A DNA stretch of 64,000 bases from Colocasia esculenta (Eukaryota; Streptophyta; Magnoliopsida; Alismatales; Araceae). Below, piece after piece: positions 9,670 to 22,256 of the stretch. The DNA lies in the NCBI GenBank assembly GCA_014218235.1, contig CM024757.1, positions 147,325,371 to 147,389,370 on the forward strand, read 5' to 3'. Under the pieces are notes generated by a model. It was not told where the DNA came from, did no database searches, and saw nothing but the letters and a program-made list of their open reading frames with translations. The position numbers and the translations under genes were made by a program. Numbering within the stretch: the first letter of the stretch is position 1; each line of letters begins with the position of its first letter.

Positions 9670-12600
9670 GTCTTTAAGATTCCTCAGGGACAGGGATACT
9701 TGAGCCGTGGGGATTATGCCCAACGTACTCGTGACAAAGTGGTTCTTCTTGATGATATGATGCCAACTCTACAAGAACCTTATGTCACAGAAAATAACTT
9801 ATCTTCGCTGGATAGCGGCAACCAAACCATAGCTGAAGTGGACGCATACAACTCCTCTGCCAATGGCGGGGTGGATATATCCCGCATTAGTCGTCGGAAG
9901 GGCATTTATCATTACTCGCGGGAGGAAGACTACCCAGAACACCTTCCGACGGACCCAGAGCTATTTCCTTTTATTCAGCAATTTGTTCCTTGTCATATGA
10001 CTGCAGACGACCCTTGCATAAGAGCAGAGAGGCGATATCTGGAGTCGGCCATTCTGAAGTCCCGGGACAGCCTTCTTGGCACTTGTGCTTTCTCATATCC
10101 TAGTTTCCCTTTGGGATTTGCCATTCAGGAGCGACTTCCTTCGGCTGCTGATTTGGGCCCGTTCAGCCATGACTTCAGCAATTATACCCGACCACGGAAG
10201 ATCTCTCCGGCGGTTTGGAGCTTAACAAATCGCCACCAAACAAGGTCAGAGACAGATGGGCTGCAACTAATGCCCTGCGACACCAGGTATGCCTCTGGAG
10301 ATTATGACAATCGGTGTCTTTTGAACCGAATTGTCGACTTGACCAGCCCTAGCTGGTACGAGAGTTGGTCAGTCCTCCCTTCTCGCGTCTTTCATTTTGG
10401 CGCTACTGAGTGGCTGATGGGGGTTCTTCATCACTATGGAGAACTTTTAAAATTGTCCGGTATTTACGGAGCCGTTGAAGCGGCGCTGTATGACTATATG
10501 TGTCATACAGGACTTCTCCAGGCTCTGGCGGAAAGATTTAATGCCCGATGGAATACTTTCGGAACGGCCGAAGGTGAGACCTCCATTGATTTGTGGAGCT
10601 TTCACCGGATTTCTGGACTGCCGATATCCGGGCGTCTTTATGAAGTTGTCCTGGACGACTTGCATAGCTACCGCAGCAATGGCGCCGGACAATATATTCT
10701 TCCATGCAGTCTTCGCTTCCTTATAAAGGTATGGAGGGATCTAGCCCTGGTTGGAAGGACGCACGACCCCGAATCACCTCTGACGAATTTGAGGGTGAGT
10801 CAGAATGCCTGGCTGCATTATTTCTATAACGAGCCATTTTGCTTTTTTGATAGTTTTGCAACGGAAGGCCGTCGACTGGAAGAGTACCATCAGCTGAATG
10901 TAAGAAGACCCCCACATGGGAGATACATCTTTGCCCCAGAGGGTAAAGGATGGAATCCTTGCCAGCTACTAGATCGCACCTACTTGGCTGCGTATTTGGT
11001 GTACTGGCTGTCTTCCTTTGTTATCCCTCATAGTGAGGAGGAGCTGATTCGGCCAGGTTTGATTTACCCCGCCTGTCTTTTGGCAGAAGGCCACCAGCTT
11101 GCCATAGCCCCTGCTGCCCTTGCCAATATTTTCCATGGACTGGGGTCATTGAGTTCACACCTGAGTCCCCGGGATAGGAAGACCCTGCTCCCTACTCATT
11201 ACTTGAGTGCCTGGGTTGGCCTTCTGCTACCTGGGCTTTGCCAAGTTATTGACTTACCCCGGCCGATGGCTCCCTTGATTTTGTTGTTCAGAAACCGTCC
11301 TGTTGAGGATTTAGTAGCCCAGTTGACAGGTGCTCGCTATAGTTTGTCGTTCCTTCCAAACGGCGAGCAACATCTTCTCTAGTTTGGCATTGTATCCCGG
11401 GGGGTTCGGCTATAGTATTCAGACCCAAGTGGGGTCACTTACCACCTCCCAAATGGCGGGGGTTCTGGCCAATCTTTGTATAGAGACTGGTTATTTTGTA
11501 TCCGGCCGAGTATATTAGTGTGCCGCCGGGGATGTAGCCTGGTACTGGAACCTTACTACCCTTCAAGGTTTGCCAGAAATTTGGATATGACCAGTCAATT
11601 CCACCAGTGCAGAATTTCCCTTGGCCGTTCGTCTCTTCCGCGGCCATTGCCTCATATCAATGCAGCAAGCTGGTGGAACTATTTCTGCCGCGAAGAGGTG
11701 GATTCAGCATGTATTCTTCCGACACCCGAAGCAACTGGGCGTATAGATCTCTTTTATGCCCGATGGTGGTTTGACAGAAGCAGTATCTTTCGGCTTGCTC
11801 CTCCGAAGCTGAGGAAATTCGAAGAATCCCGCTTAAAGAAGAAGGGTTTACCCTTGATCTCAATCAACACGGAATTTCTTAAAGCACATTTCCGAGGACT
11901 GAAGTGCTCGTATCTCAAGCGCCATAACTCCAAAATGTCCAGGAAGAGCCAGCCTGACTCCAACAAGCATTATTACCAAGGGGAGATGCTGCCTCTGGAA
12001 CTTATAGAGGTTTTGGGAGGAAGACCACAGACATCAATGGTAATCTCTCAGGTATGACTGGTGGAATAATTTGTTGTCCGACCTTGGTCATTCTCCTGAG
12101 GTTGTTTTATCTGCTAAACTTCCCCCTGAATGCATTAGTCACCCGGGGTGGGTGCGCTGGGAGAGGCACCTTAGTATTGCCATTGGTCATGCTGGCCCTT
12201 TGGAATTTTTACCCTGTCTTGAAAATGCCCGAACACTTCATGACATTCGAAGCATTATGCAGAAGGTGGGTAAGGTTTGCAGAGTTGATTTTTTATGGCT
12301 AGTGCCAGGACCTCCATCGAAGCCGACATGTATTTCTTCCCTTCGAGTCTCTCCTTCCCCCTCCTTTCTTTTATACATATTTTCTGACTGCATTTGTGGA
12401 CTCTCCAGATATCCCGGCTCAGAGAATCGGTGTGGGGAGGAGTAATGAGGCTTATTCTCTCCCTCCCGAGGAGGCTGGGTTGACAAGGGCAAAGCAGTGG
12501 AATGCACCCCTTTGAGTGGTATATTCTTTCCTTTTCTTTTCTTTTCTCATCATTGCTTTCTATACTTTTTCCTTCCAATTCATCATTTCTTCTTCTTTTT

Positions 12601-14126
12601 TTTTTTTTAGGAGATGAGACAGACGAGGAAGACGACACCCCCGCTTCTTCAGATGACCAGGGCATTCTAGCTGAAGGCTCTCCCCCTACTCATAGAGAAG
12701 AATATGGGAGTACTTCGCAAGCATCCGCCGGTATTTTGCCGGGGAATGCTATTATGAAATGCCTTCCAATTTTGAGTTTTCTGAAGCATCAGTAGCGGGT
12801 GACAACAATCCAGTCTTCACATTTGCCGAATTGGGGGTTTCATCGGGGCAGTATTCCTCTGTCTCAAGGGAGGTTTATATTCCAGTGCCTGTTGATGAGC
12901 CCACAGTTGTAGCCGAGGCCCCTTTTGGTAAGCACTCCTTCTCGAGCTATCATACATTTCTTTTTCTTTCTCTTTTCTTGCCTTCTTTTTTTTTATCATT
13001 CATATCTCTCTTTATTCTTGTTGCTTTTGAAAGGACAAGAGCTTTACGAGTAGCTCTTTGCGGCGGGGACGATAGACATGTATCCGACACTAGCAGCCGA
13101 TCCTTTCCTCTCGCCTTGGGAAACGCCGAGAACCCATTTTTAGGGCAGCAAGCTCACTCTGCCTTCCAAGTGGATGGAGTGGCAGGCTATGGCGGAGGGT
13201 ATCAGGAGACAGATGAACCGATGGATTATAATGTTGACCCATCAGCTTTGCCACCAAGAAACTTTGCTTCTCATTCGGTTGACTTTCCTTCCTCCTCTCA
13301 AGGATTTTATTCGGGGCAGCCGATTTTATCCGACCATCAAATCCTGGGGTGGAGACTAGGGAAAGGAACCCCTCCCCAGGTGAGATGTGATGGGGTCCAG
13401 ACGTTTTCTTTCATTCTCAATTGATTTCTTCTTGCTTTGTCTTTGCTGAATATTCCTTCTAATTGTCTGTCAACATCTTGGCAGGCTTTGTAAATTCTCC
13501 AGCATTGGAGATTGGTGCCCCCTCTGAGCATAATATCACTTGGCCTGCCGGAGATCGGCCAGATTTAAGCTCTGACGACGAAGATAATGGCATTTGGAAT
13601 TACCTTGTTGGTAAAGTCCAAGCAGTGGTAAGTTCAGCAAATCCCCCGCCAATTGAAGCTGTTAGGCGGGTATTGGAGAAGTATACCACCATGGCTTTTA
13701 ACATGGGCATCCCGCGCGACCGCTGGATGGGCTTTGTCAAGAATATTTGGGACAAAGTGTATAGCCTCCATGCTGATGTGACTTGGGCCCCTTATAGTCA
13801 GCGGCTTCAAGTTCTGGAAAGCGATATTTGTTCCTTGTCCAGCGATATTGATGAGAGTGACTCCCGGGTTGCTGACGTGCGCAAACGTCGAAAAACACGG
13901 GAGCTGAGGATGGCTGCGAGAGGCGAGAATATTGCCCGCTGGAACGCGAGCTTGGCAAGAGAGATCTTCTCAAGCTCAAGATGCCAGGGATGAAGCTAGA
14001 GATTCTGAAGAAGAGGCTGTCCTCATCAGGGATGGCGATGATTCTCGCCGGTTTAGATCTCTCAAGGTCAAAGAAGCTGAACGGCTGAAGAGGAAGCAGC
14101 CTTCCTGCCTCTGTTTTTCATCATAG
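9670..14126 (+). CDS. Antisense plant-mobile-domain (PMD) gene carried by the Tat element, multi-exon
   Basis: A long open frame (about 9670-11382) follows a pyrimidine-rich AG acceptor. It includes FHFGATEWLMGVLHHYGELL, then SIDLWSFHRISGLPISG: the plant mobile domain family (PF10536, aminotransferase-like). Coding continues in a +1 then compensating frame (EPYYPSRFARN near 11540) to about 12053 and 12265. An acidic segment follows an AG at 12610. Further segments lie at about 12611-12926, 13034-13378 (before GTGAGATG) and 13486-14126, ending in a basic, coiled-coil-like Arg/Glu-rich tail. Introns have GT/AG borders and T-rich acceptors. The gene lies opposite to pol, between pol and the 3' LTR, the position described for antisense extra ORFs of Tat elements. 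The true start codon is unclear: no in-frame ATG lies near 9670. Frameshifts near 11380 and 11515 may be decay. Confidence 0.75.
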
Positions 14127-15320
14127 TACTTGTATCTTGAACTTGTTGTCTTAGTCCCCTTATCATCTTGTATGCAATATCTGTCACCTTCTATGGATTT
14201 GCAATGGTGACTTAGAGTTGTAACTTTCATGAATGTACAAATGAAGGACGGAGAAGTCCTCCTTTTCACTTTCATTTCCTTACCCTTTCTTTCCTTCTTT
14301 TTCTTTACCAGCCCCAGTGCCCTTTCGGGTTTTCACCGAAACTAGCCCCCTTTAGCCTTTTCCAACGCGCCCTTTCGGGTTTTCACGTTGAGGGGTTATC
14401 CATTTTTGCCTGAAGTGCCCTTTCGGGTTTTCACCTCAGCCGGATTTTCTGATCTTTTTACCCTCGAGTATACAGTAAGTCGTATACTTGAGTCCATCGG
14501 GGTATCTCTATTTTTAACCCCTTTTTTCTTTTTCTTTTTTTTTCTTGATTGGTGAGTACTTGACTGGTTTAGGTGACTGAGAGTCTGATTGGCGAATGGG
14601 TGATGTAGTTTCCAGTTGTGGAATGAGTAGTGTGTAGTTGCAGAATGAGTAGTGGTGGACTTGGGTTATGTGTGAGTATGGCGGTTTATCTTTGTGGTAT
14701 CCGAATTTACCTTGGGTTATGAGCGTAAGGTTCAGGTATGATTTGGCTCTGAGTCTGATTGTGGAGTTTGGAATGGTGTTTATTGTTTGGATTTGGGATT
14801 TTGGGTTTGAATCCCTCCTATTCTGACTAGTTTGGGATAAGGAATTTATACTTGGATTTGAATGGCTAAGGAGGATGGAGTGTCCCTGCCTTTGCTTCAC
14901 GGCATGACACTTGTATTCGGGCTTATTGCCTCGATGCGGTATCCGCCATTCTCTGTAAGTCTGTAATGTGGTGACTCGTAGCTTTGTAAACGTATGAATG
15001 AAGGACTGAGAAATCCTCCTTTTCATTTTCTCGTTTTCTTTTGTTTTCTTCTTCTTTCTCTTCCCTTCTTTTGTTTTTTACATTACCAGCCTCAGCGCCC
15101 TTTCGGGTTTTCACCAAGACTGCCCCCCTTTAGTTTTTTCCAACGTGCCCTTTCAGGTTTTCACGTTGAGGGGTTATCCATTTTTGTCCGAAGCGCCCTT
15201 TCGGGTTTTCGCCTCAGCCGATTTTTTTGATCTTTTTACCCTCAAGTATACAATAAATTGTATACTCGAGTCCATCGGGGTATCTCTATTTTTAACCCCT
15301 TTTAGTTTATCTCTTTTTTT
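14127..15320. repeat. Two-copy direct repeat between PMD gene and pol
   Basis: 14200-14515 and 14975-15310 are diverged direct copies about 780 bp apart. Both run from AATGAAGGAC through GCCCTTTCGGGTTTTCACC phrases to GAGTCCATCGGGGTATCTC. Each copy itself holds three CCTTTCGGGTTTTC motifs. No credible coding is seen; the ORFs here are short. It may hold the 3' end of the PMD transcript in the plus direction. Confidence 0.75.
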
Positions 15321-15379
15321 TTTTTTGACTTTTTGGGAGTTTAACTCTGGGATGGTTGAATAGATTCTGATGTAGTTTG

Positions 15380-16110
15380 CTGGTGGGACTTTTGGGTTTT
15401 GAACGGACTTTGATATGTCCTGCCTTAGTGGCCTACTGATTATGGATTTAAGATTTTGGCTTAAGTATGGCCAACTTTTGTGGTTTTGTGACTATGGATT
15501 TGGAATTTGGATTCGAAATAGCCGACCTCTGTGGTTTTCTGGCTATAGGTTTGAATATGGCCTATCTTGATGATTTTCTGGCTATGGATTTAGAATTTTA
15601 GGTTTGGTATATCCTACCTTTATGGTGTGCTGGCTATAATTTTGGAATTGGCTTTGACATAGCCAATCTTTGTGGTTTCTGGTTATGGTTTTGGGTTTGA
15701 ATTTGATATAGCCTACCTTTGTGGTTTACTGGCTATAGATTTGGACCTGGATTTGATATAGCCTACCCTTATGGTTGATGGCTATGGATTTGGGATTTGA
15801 TTTGACATAGCGTACCTTTATGGTTTGATGGCTATAGATTTGGGATTTAATTTGGCATAGCCTACCTTTATGACTTGATGGCTTTGGTTTTGGATTTGAA
15901 TTTGATATAGCCTACCTTTGTGGTTTACTGGCTATGGTTTTTGGATTTGAATTTGATATAGCCTACCTTTATGGTTTGATGGCTATAGATTTGGGATTTG
16001 ATTTGACATAGCCTATCCTTATGACTTGATGGCTATGGTTTTGAGCTTGGATTTGATATAGCCTACCTTTGTGGTTTGATGGCTATATTTGGAATTTGGT
16101 TTTGATGATG
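15380..16110. repeat. ~60-bp tandem array in Tat untranslated region
   Basis: About 12 units of the type ATATAGCCTACCTTTATGG, TTTGATGGCTATGG, ATTTGGGATTTGA, spaced about 55-65 bp and moderately diverged. Located just downstream of pol in the minus-strand element. Confidence 0.8.
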
Positions 16111-16261
16111 AGAGAGATATGCGAGACTATTTATTTCTTGGGTCTATACACGGAGCATCCCTAGTTTATGCTTCCACGGGAACTTGAGGGGTGTTGAGAG
16201 TTTGGTTGACCTGATGAGCAAGCGGAAATTTGATTCCTTTGTCCCCATCTATGGCATAATT

Positions 16262-17610
16262 TCAGTTACATATGATTCTTTTCAATTCCTCGCCCCCCTT
16301 TTGGGTGACTAGGTCTTGGTTGAGGTGGTTGGCTAGGAATTCACCTTCTGGAGCATAGTACAGTTTCAAGTGTTTCCCATTGAGCGGAGGAAAAGGCACG
16401 TTACCTTTGTGGTCCACCAGCTTGTATGCACCTCCCTCATATGCCAAAGTGACGATATATGGACCGAGCCAAATGGGTTGCAATTTGCCACTTGGCTTTC
16501 TGGCCATTGCTTCTCTACATTTGACCATGACGAGGTCCCCCTATTTGAAAGCTCTGGGTCTTGCTAGTTTGTCAAACGCACGAACCATTCTGGCTTGATA
16601 CGCTTGGAGGAACTTGTAAGCTTCAAGATGCTTCCCCTCTAGATTGGAAAGTTCTTCGAGTCTCCTTTCCATTTGATCTTGGTCTTGGCTTTGAAATTGA
16701 TTTTGAATTGCCACCTGATAAGATGTCATTTCAATTTCTATAGGAATCATGGCCTCAGCTCCATAGACTAAGGAGAAGGGTGAACATCCGGTAGGGGTTT
16801 TGTATGTAGTTCGGTAAGCCCATAAAGCTTCGTGAACCTTTTCTCCCCAGTCCCGCTTTCTGTTGCCAACTATCTTGGCAAGTAACTTGCAGAGAGTCTT
16901 GTTAAAGGCTTCTACCAACCCATTAGCTTGTGGGTTGTATATTGAGGATGTCCTCCAGTCAATATGAAATTTTGCCGCTAGGGCATATATTGTTTTGTTT
17001 CTGAACTGGGATCCATTATCAGATATGATCCTGTGAGGGGTACCAAATCTGTATATTATGTTTTGCTTGACAAATTTGGCGACTAATTCTCCGGTTACCT
17101 CCCTTAATGGGATAGCTTCAGCCCATCGAGAGAAATAATCTGTAGCAGCCAATATAAATTTGTGACCTTGAGTCGAGGGTGGGAATGGTCCCACAATATC
17201 CATGCCCCATTCGGCAAAAGGCCATGTTGGTGCCGTGGGATGTAACATATTTGGTGATTTTCTTGGTACAGGGCCAAATGCCTGACATTGATGGCATGTA
17301 CGGGCATATTGAATGCAGTCCGCGTACATGGTAGGCCAGTAGAAGCCTTTTAGCTTGATATTGATCTTCATTTTCCCTCCTGCCTGGTGTGCTCCACACA
17401 GTCCAGAGTGAACTTCTTTCATGATAATTTTGGCTTCTTCGAGAGATAAGCATCTGAGAAGGATTGGTCCTTTTCTTTCATGGACCAATCTATATAACTG
17501 ATCTGCTACAAGCTGATATGATGCAGCCCTTCGCAGGAGTTGGACTTTTTGAGCTCGATCGGAAGGTAGCCAACCTTTCTTAATTTTGACGATCGGCTCA
17601 CGCCAATCCT
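16262..17610 (-). CDS. Tat gypsy integrase
   Basis: This is the C-terminal part of the pol polyprotein. An HHCC-like zinc region (EVHSGLCGAHQAGGK to CHQCQAFGP) precedes the catalytic core: D in GMDIVGPFPP, D in IISDNGSQF and E in NGLVEAFNK, so all three acidic residues are present. The C-terminal segment (WLGPYIVTLAYEGGAYKL) resembles the chromodomain-less tail of Tat elements. One in-frame stop lies near 16541 after PRAFK. It joins element cDNA to chromosomal DNA in the nucleus. It is continuous upstream with the RNase H part. Confidence 0.88.
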
Positions 17611-18200
17611 CAAGTTCATTTGTGGCATCTTGCTCTGTAGTATATACCTCTTCGATTATAATATTAGACTCAGCGTCGAAGACACTCGGCATGAGTCTTC
17701 TGTGGCGGACCATTATGTCCACTTCTCCTTCAGGAGGCAATTTTATGGCAGAGGCCAATTTGGCCAGAGCGTCTGCCTGGGAATTTTCATTTCTTGGTAT
17801 ATGGGATATATCGAAGAAGTTGAATTGTTCTTTGAGCTTCATGGCTGTATTGTAGTACGGAAGTAGTTGTGGTTTACGGACTTCATACTGGCCCAATATT
17901 TGTCTAACGACCAGTTGTGAGTCTCCGTAAACCTGTATACCTTTGACCCCCATTTCAAGAGCTAATCGGAGCCCAATAATTAAGGCTTCATATTTAGCTT
18001 CATTATTTGTGAGTTGCTTCATGAGAGCACATGAATTGTATAGGATTCCCCCATATGGGGTGACAAAGACAATTCCGGCTCCAGTAGAGGCAGAGGTAGA
18101 ACCATCTGTATACTGAAGAATCCGAGAAGCCCCATCAAAATATAGTTCCCATGTGGGTAACTCAATTGTGTAGACTTCTTCGGAATTTGGAGTTTCCCGA
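17611..18200 (-). CDS. Second (archaeal-type) RNase H domain of Tat pol
   Basis: Contains TNNEAKYEALIIGLRLAL, QVYGDSQLVV and NSQADALAKLA, with the acidic residues in place. This is the extra RNase H acquired by Tat-lineage gypsy elements, located between the regular RNase H and integrase, and it is the main basis for the lineage call. The stretch before it (18022-18300) has stops and frameshifts. Confidence 0.82.
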
Positions 18201-18299
18201 ACTTGATCTTCTCTCTCAATTATAGGGGAGAGAGTTTCCTCTTCTGGAAGATCTATAGACAGAGGGGAATCTTCTGCTATTGGATGAGCGGCTAGAAAT

Positions 18300-18990
18300 T
18301 CAGCCAGACCTTGCCCTTTGATGGTTTTTGTGGATATATGTGATATCGAATTCCATAAGAAGTAGAGCCCATTTCCCGAGCCACCCTGATAGCACAGGTT
18401 GGCTTAACAGGTATTTGAGTGGATTATACCTGGAGATGAGTTTAACCTCATGGGCCAGCAGATAATGCCTCAATTTCTTGACGGCAAATACTAGCGCTAG
18501 GCACACTTTCTCCATTGGAGCATATCGGAGTTCCTGCCTGATTAACTTTCTGCTGAGATAATATAAAGGCTGTTCTTTGTCATCTTCATTTGTTTGTGCC
18601 AATAGATCCCCGAGAGAGACATCCATAGCTGCAATATAGAGTAAGATGCTTTCCAGCGATAGGTGCCCCCAGCACTGGTGGAGCGAGAAGGTATTCCTTG
18701 ATTTGCTCGAAGGCGATTTGGCATTCTTGATCCCAGATGAAAGGTGCATCCTTCTTCATTATTTTGCCGAACGACATGCATTTTCCTAAGAGATTGGATA
18801 TGAATCGCCTGATGTAGGCTAATCTTCCTTGAAATGACCTTAGCTCTGTTAGATTTTGAGGTGGCAATTGCTGGATCGCCTTGATTTTATCGGGGTCTAT
18901 TTCTATGCCCCGATATTTGACGACGAATCCCAGAAATTTGCCGCTTGAAACCCCGAATGCACATTTCATAAGGTTCATCTTTAATTTAAA
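18300..18990 (-). pseudogene. Tat pol: RT connection and first RNase H domain, frameshifted
   Basis: Reads as reverse transcriptase thumb and connection (GRLAYIRRFISNL) followed by RNase H motifs (QPLYYLSRKL, RYAPMEKVCLALVFAVKKLRHYL). The frame shifts at about 18650, and stops are present, so this copy could not make an intact polyprotein. Confidence 0.8.
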
Positions 18991-19600
18991 TTGACGAAGT
19001 CTTTCAAAACACGGCGGAGATCATATAGATGGTCCCCCCGTTTTTTGGTTTTGACGACTAAGTCATCGACATAGCATTCGACTATATCATGAATCATTTC
19101 ATTGAATATCTTGGTCATGGCTCTTTGATATGTGGCTCCTGCATTTTTCAAGCCAAAGGGCATCCTTTTATAGTTGAAGATACCTTTGGGTGATCTGAAG
19201 GCAGTATGATCTTTTGTCTTTAATTGCCATTCGGATTTGATTGTAGTCTGAAGACCCGTCCATGAAAGACAAGGCTTCATGGCCGGTGGTCATATCCACC
19301 ATTGTTTCAGTGATTGGAACTGGGAAATCATCCTTGGGACATGCCTTATTCAAGTCCCTGTAGTCGATACATATCCGATTTGACCATTCTTTTTCTTCAC
19401 GGAACAATATTGGCGAGCCAGATTGGGTATATACAAGGCTCAATGAAGTCTACTTCAGAAAGCTTGTCGACTTCAGTATTCACTTTCAGTTTCAGTTCAT
19501 GCCGCATACGCCTTTGAGCTTGCTTGACAGACATAGCTGTATGAAGTATGGATAACTCATGCTCGGCAACCGATGGTTCTAGTCCCGGCATTTCTTTATA
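18991..19600 (-). pseudogene. Tat gypsy reverse transcriptase, frameshifted
   Basis: Shows IDYRDLNKACPKDDFP, FMDGSSDYNQI, KGIFNYKRMPFGLKNAGATYQ and the catalytic YVDD (codons at 19062-19073) in ECYVDDLVVK. The frame changes at about 19430 (after CIYPIWLANIVP), about 19220 and about 18985. It copies element RNA into cDNA in virus-like particles. Catalytic residues survive, but the frame does not. Confidence 0.88.
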
Positions 19601-20394
19601 ATTCCATGCGAAGCAATCTTGGAATTCCAGGAGGAGAGGTTGATAAGCCTGCCTTTCTTGTTATCAAGAAGGGTACTAATAAAGATAGGCCGGGGATCTT
19701 CTTGACTCCCGGGATTGAGTTCAATCAATTCATCATAGTTGCTTGTTCGCCATCTTCAATTTCTTGAGGAGCTGGTTGCAGATCTATGAAGTCCTCTTCG
19801 TCATCAGAATTGGCGATGTAGACCTCATGGATACTTATGGCTTCAGAATTTATAAGTGAAGATTACTCGTCAGATTCATCTGACGGTTCTTCACAATGAT
19901 TTTTTTGTTGAAGAGAAAGTAATATCTTGAAAATTGGAATTGGAGTATTCTTGGCTATTTTCTGTACTGGAGATTTCTGACAATAGTCCAACAGCATTAA
20001 CTGTATAAAAGGACTCGACATCATAACCTAATCCTCTGGTATCTTTCCCGGAGAATGGCAGTTGTCCTCGGACTTGAGAAGGTTCCCATAGTTGCTTGAA
20101 GAAATTCTTCCGGGAGATATCTTGCACCTGAGGGATTTTCTGCTTCTTGCACATCTCCTTAATCTTTTCTGGCATATCAGCCATTTCTTGTATCAGTTCA
20201 AGTTTGTTGTTGGGTCTGTCTTCCCAACCAAAATCATCTCCTGGACATATTTGAGGGATTGATTCCCCTTTATAGAAGAGAATTGGCTTTGCTGCCTTTC
20301 TTGCATTCTTTCTTCCTTCTTTTTCTTGATAAGTGACGACGAATGTTTTTAGTCGCCGAACACTTTGTTCTTGCTTCACAGAATGGGTTTGCAT
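19601..20394 (-). other. Tat pol linker between protease and RT
   Basis: A minus-strand open stretch (about 19891-20394) with charged, non-conserved sequence matches the spacer usually found between protease and RT in Tat polyproteins. No independent domain was recognised. Confidence 0.5.
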
Positions 20395-21029
20395 GCAGCT
20401 GGGTGGTAGAGGAATACCCCATTAATGACTTGATTACATGATCAGCCTCATAACTGATGCTTCGCCGTTCTGGGCGGGTTACTTTGCTTTGAGAAGTCTT
20501 TGCAGGTAATTTGGCAAGGCTTTTGTTTATCACAAAAAGCTCGCCAGTTTCACTATCTTCATTTGAGCATTTAATTTGCTTACCCTTTTCTTTAGACAGG
20601 GAGAAGGGTTGCGGATTTGGTCTTCCAAGATATAGAGGGCATCAGTCAAGTTGCATTCATCCTCCCGAAAGGGGGTTTTGATCAGCAAAAACTGTATATT
20701 GCTTTCCTTCTTTTGCGTATTTAATGCATTGATGGAGAGTGATGGGATGACCCAATTTTCATGCAGCCAAGGTCTCCCAAGCAGGACTTTATATGTTGTA
20801 TTTGCATCAATAATGAAGAAGGTCACCCTGGTGACGAAATCCCCTAGAGCCAAGCTGACGGGACTCTTCCCTTGCTTTTTCTGAGTTTTGATTGAATCCT
20901 GTGATCTTCACATTTTTACATTTTGCCATAGGGCATGAGATAGAGAGATTGAAAAGTTTATAGGGGCATCAGATTGATAGATGCCCCTGGATCAATCAGA
21001 TCCGATTTAATTGAATGCCGTTGATCTTC
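20395..21029 (-). pseudogene. Tat gypsy protease region
   Basis: The aspartic-protease loop appears as DPGAS (20979-20993, minus strand) in a LIDPGASINLMPL context, followed by VTRVTFFIIDANTTYKVLLGRPWLHENW, a strong retropepsin-end signature. A stop follows MPL. The catalytic Asp is kept, with Pro at the usual Ser/Thr position. Confidence 0.75.
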
Positions 21030-22256
21030 CCCTTCATATAAGGGCGATATGATATGAGGAAGACAGTAGCAAATCTTCATCAGTGAAGGTGACATTGCTG
21101 CCAGTGCTCCACATGCTTGAGCTTGAAAATTTGCCATATGGGCTTCGTAAGTTTCTGGTTCTTGGAGTATTTTGACGAGAGTTTCTCTCAGGTCTTGCTC
21201 CAGGCAATCGCTTCCCAGACAGTGATGTTGATGGCAAGTGATTTTAATTGCTGAAGAATCCTGTCGTCAGCTTCAGAGCGTATCTGTCCAAGTGGGAGGA
21301 TTCCCTTGATGAGACCCAGAAAGCTCTTTTGACTTGACGAGTTTTCTTTTGAGAGATAGGAGCCAATAGCTTCTCGTTGGGAAGAGGAGGAACATTGTCT
21401 GGCTCATTTGACGAAGCATATGGACTTGAGTTTTTATCTTCAGACTGAGAAGCCTTGTCGGTCAGTCCCCCTTCTTCATCTGAAGGATCAAATATGTAAG
21501 AATCGCCCGAATTTGAGGTTCGGGCAGAGGCGTTGCTCTTCGCCATGAAAGAGTATGATCTTATCTGGATGCTTGTAGTGGAAGATGCTGCTTTTTGATG
21601 CCTGCCACGACCCTTCTTAAGATGACGATTTGAATTACCTGGAGGTCGACGCTGGTATACAAGCGTCGTTGTGTTTATCTCCTGTTTGTGCAGCAGTATC
21701 AATTGTAGAGGTTTGCAATTCTTTTGGAGGCGGGGATGAACACCATGTAGCAAGAGAACGAGCTGAACATGGAGTCCAACTGTTCCTAGTAATTTCAGCG
21801 CCTTCATTAAAGAGGCTCAAGCTTGGTGAGGGAGGAGATCCTCCTCTTGTAATGCTTCATGCTGGACTTGGAGTAGCCAATCCCGGAACCGTCTCTTTCG
21901 CTCGATCTCATCCCATGGGATGTATTGATCGAGTGTGGGTTTATCAGAGGGCTGGGAAATACATATTCATCCAGCTCATCATTAGTTGTTGAAGTCTATG
22001 AACAGCCGACAGCTGCTGAGGAGCTTCTGCTGCCGCAGCATCCTCCATTTGTTTCTTCAATTTCTTTTTTCATTTCTTTTTTCTGTTTTCTCTCTATTCT
22101 TCATTTGCAGAGCCTCTAGTGAATCATCATTCTTGCTCTGAAGAGGCTCAGGAATATTTTTTTCTGCTAGAACGACCTTTGGCTGTAGAGTTGCCGGCCT
22201 TCTGGGATTTCTTGACTTTTCTGGGCCAACAGTAACCCACTCAGCTTCTGAGGGTT
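21030..22256 (-). pseudogene. Tat gypsy gag remnant, truncated by assembly gap
   Basis: Minus-strand, charged, low-complexity coding pieces in several frames, including RRFRDWLLQVQHEAL and a Ser/Asp-rich segment. They lie upstream of protease and so are taken as gag. No zinc knuckle was seen. The 5' end, leader, primer-binding site and 5' LTR would lie inside or beyond the N gap. Confidence 0.5.
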
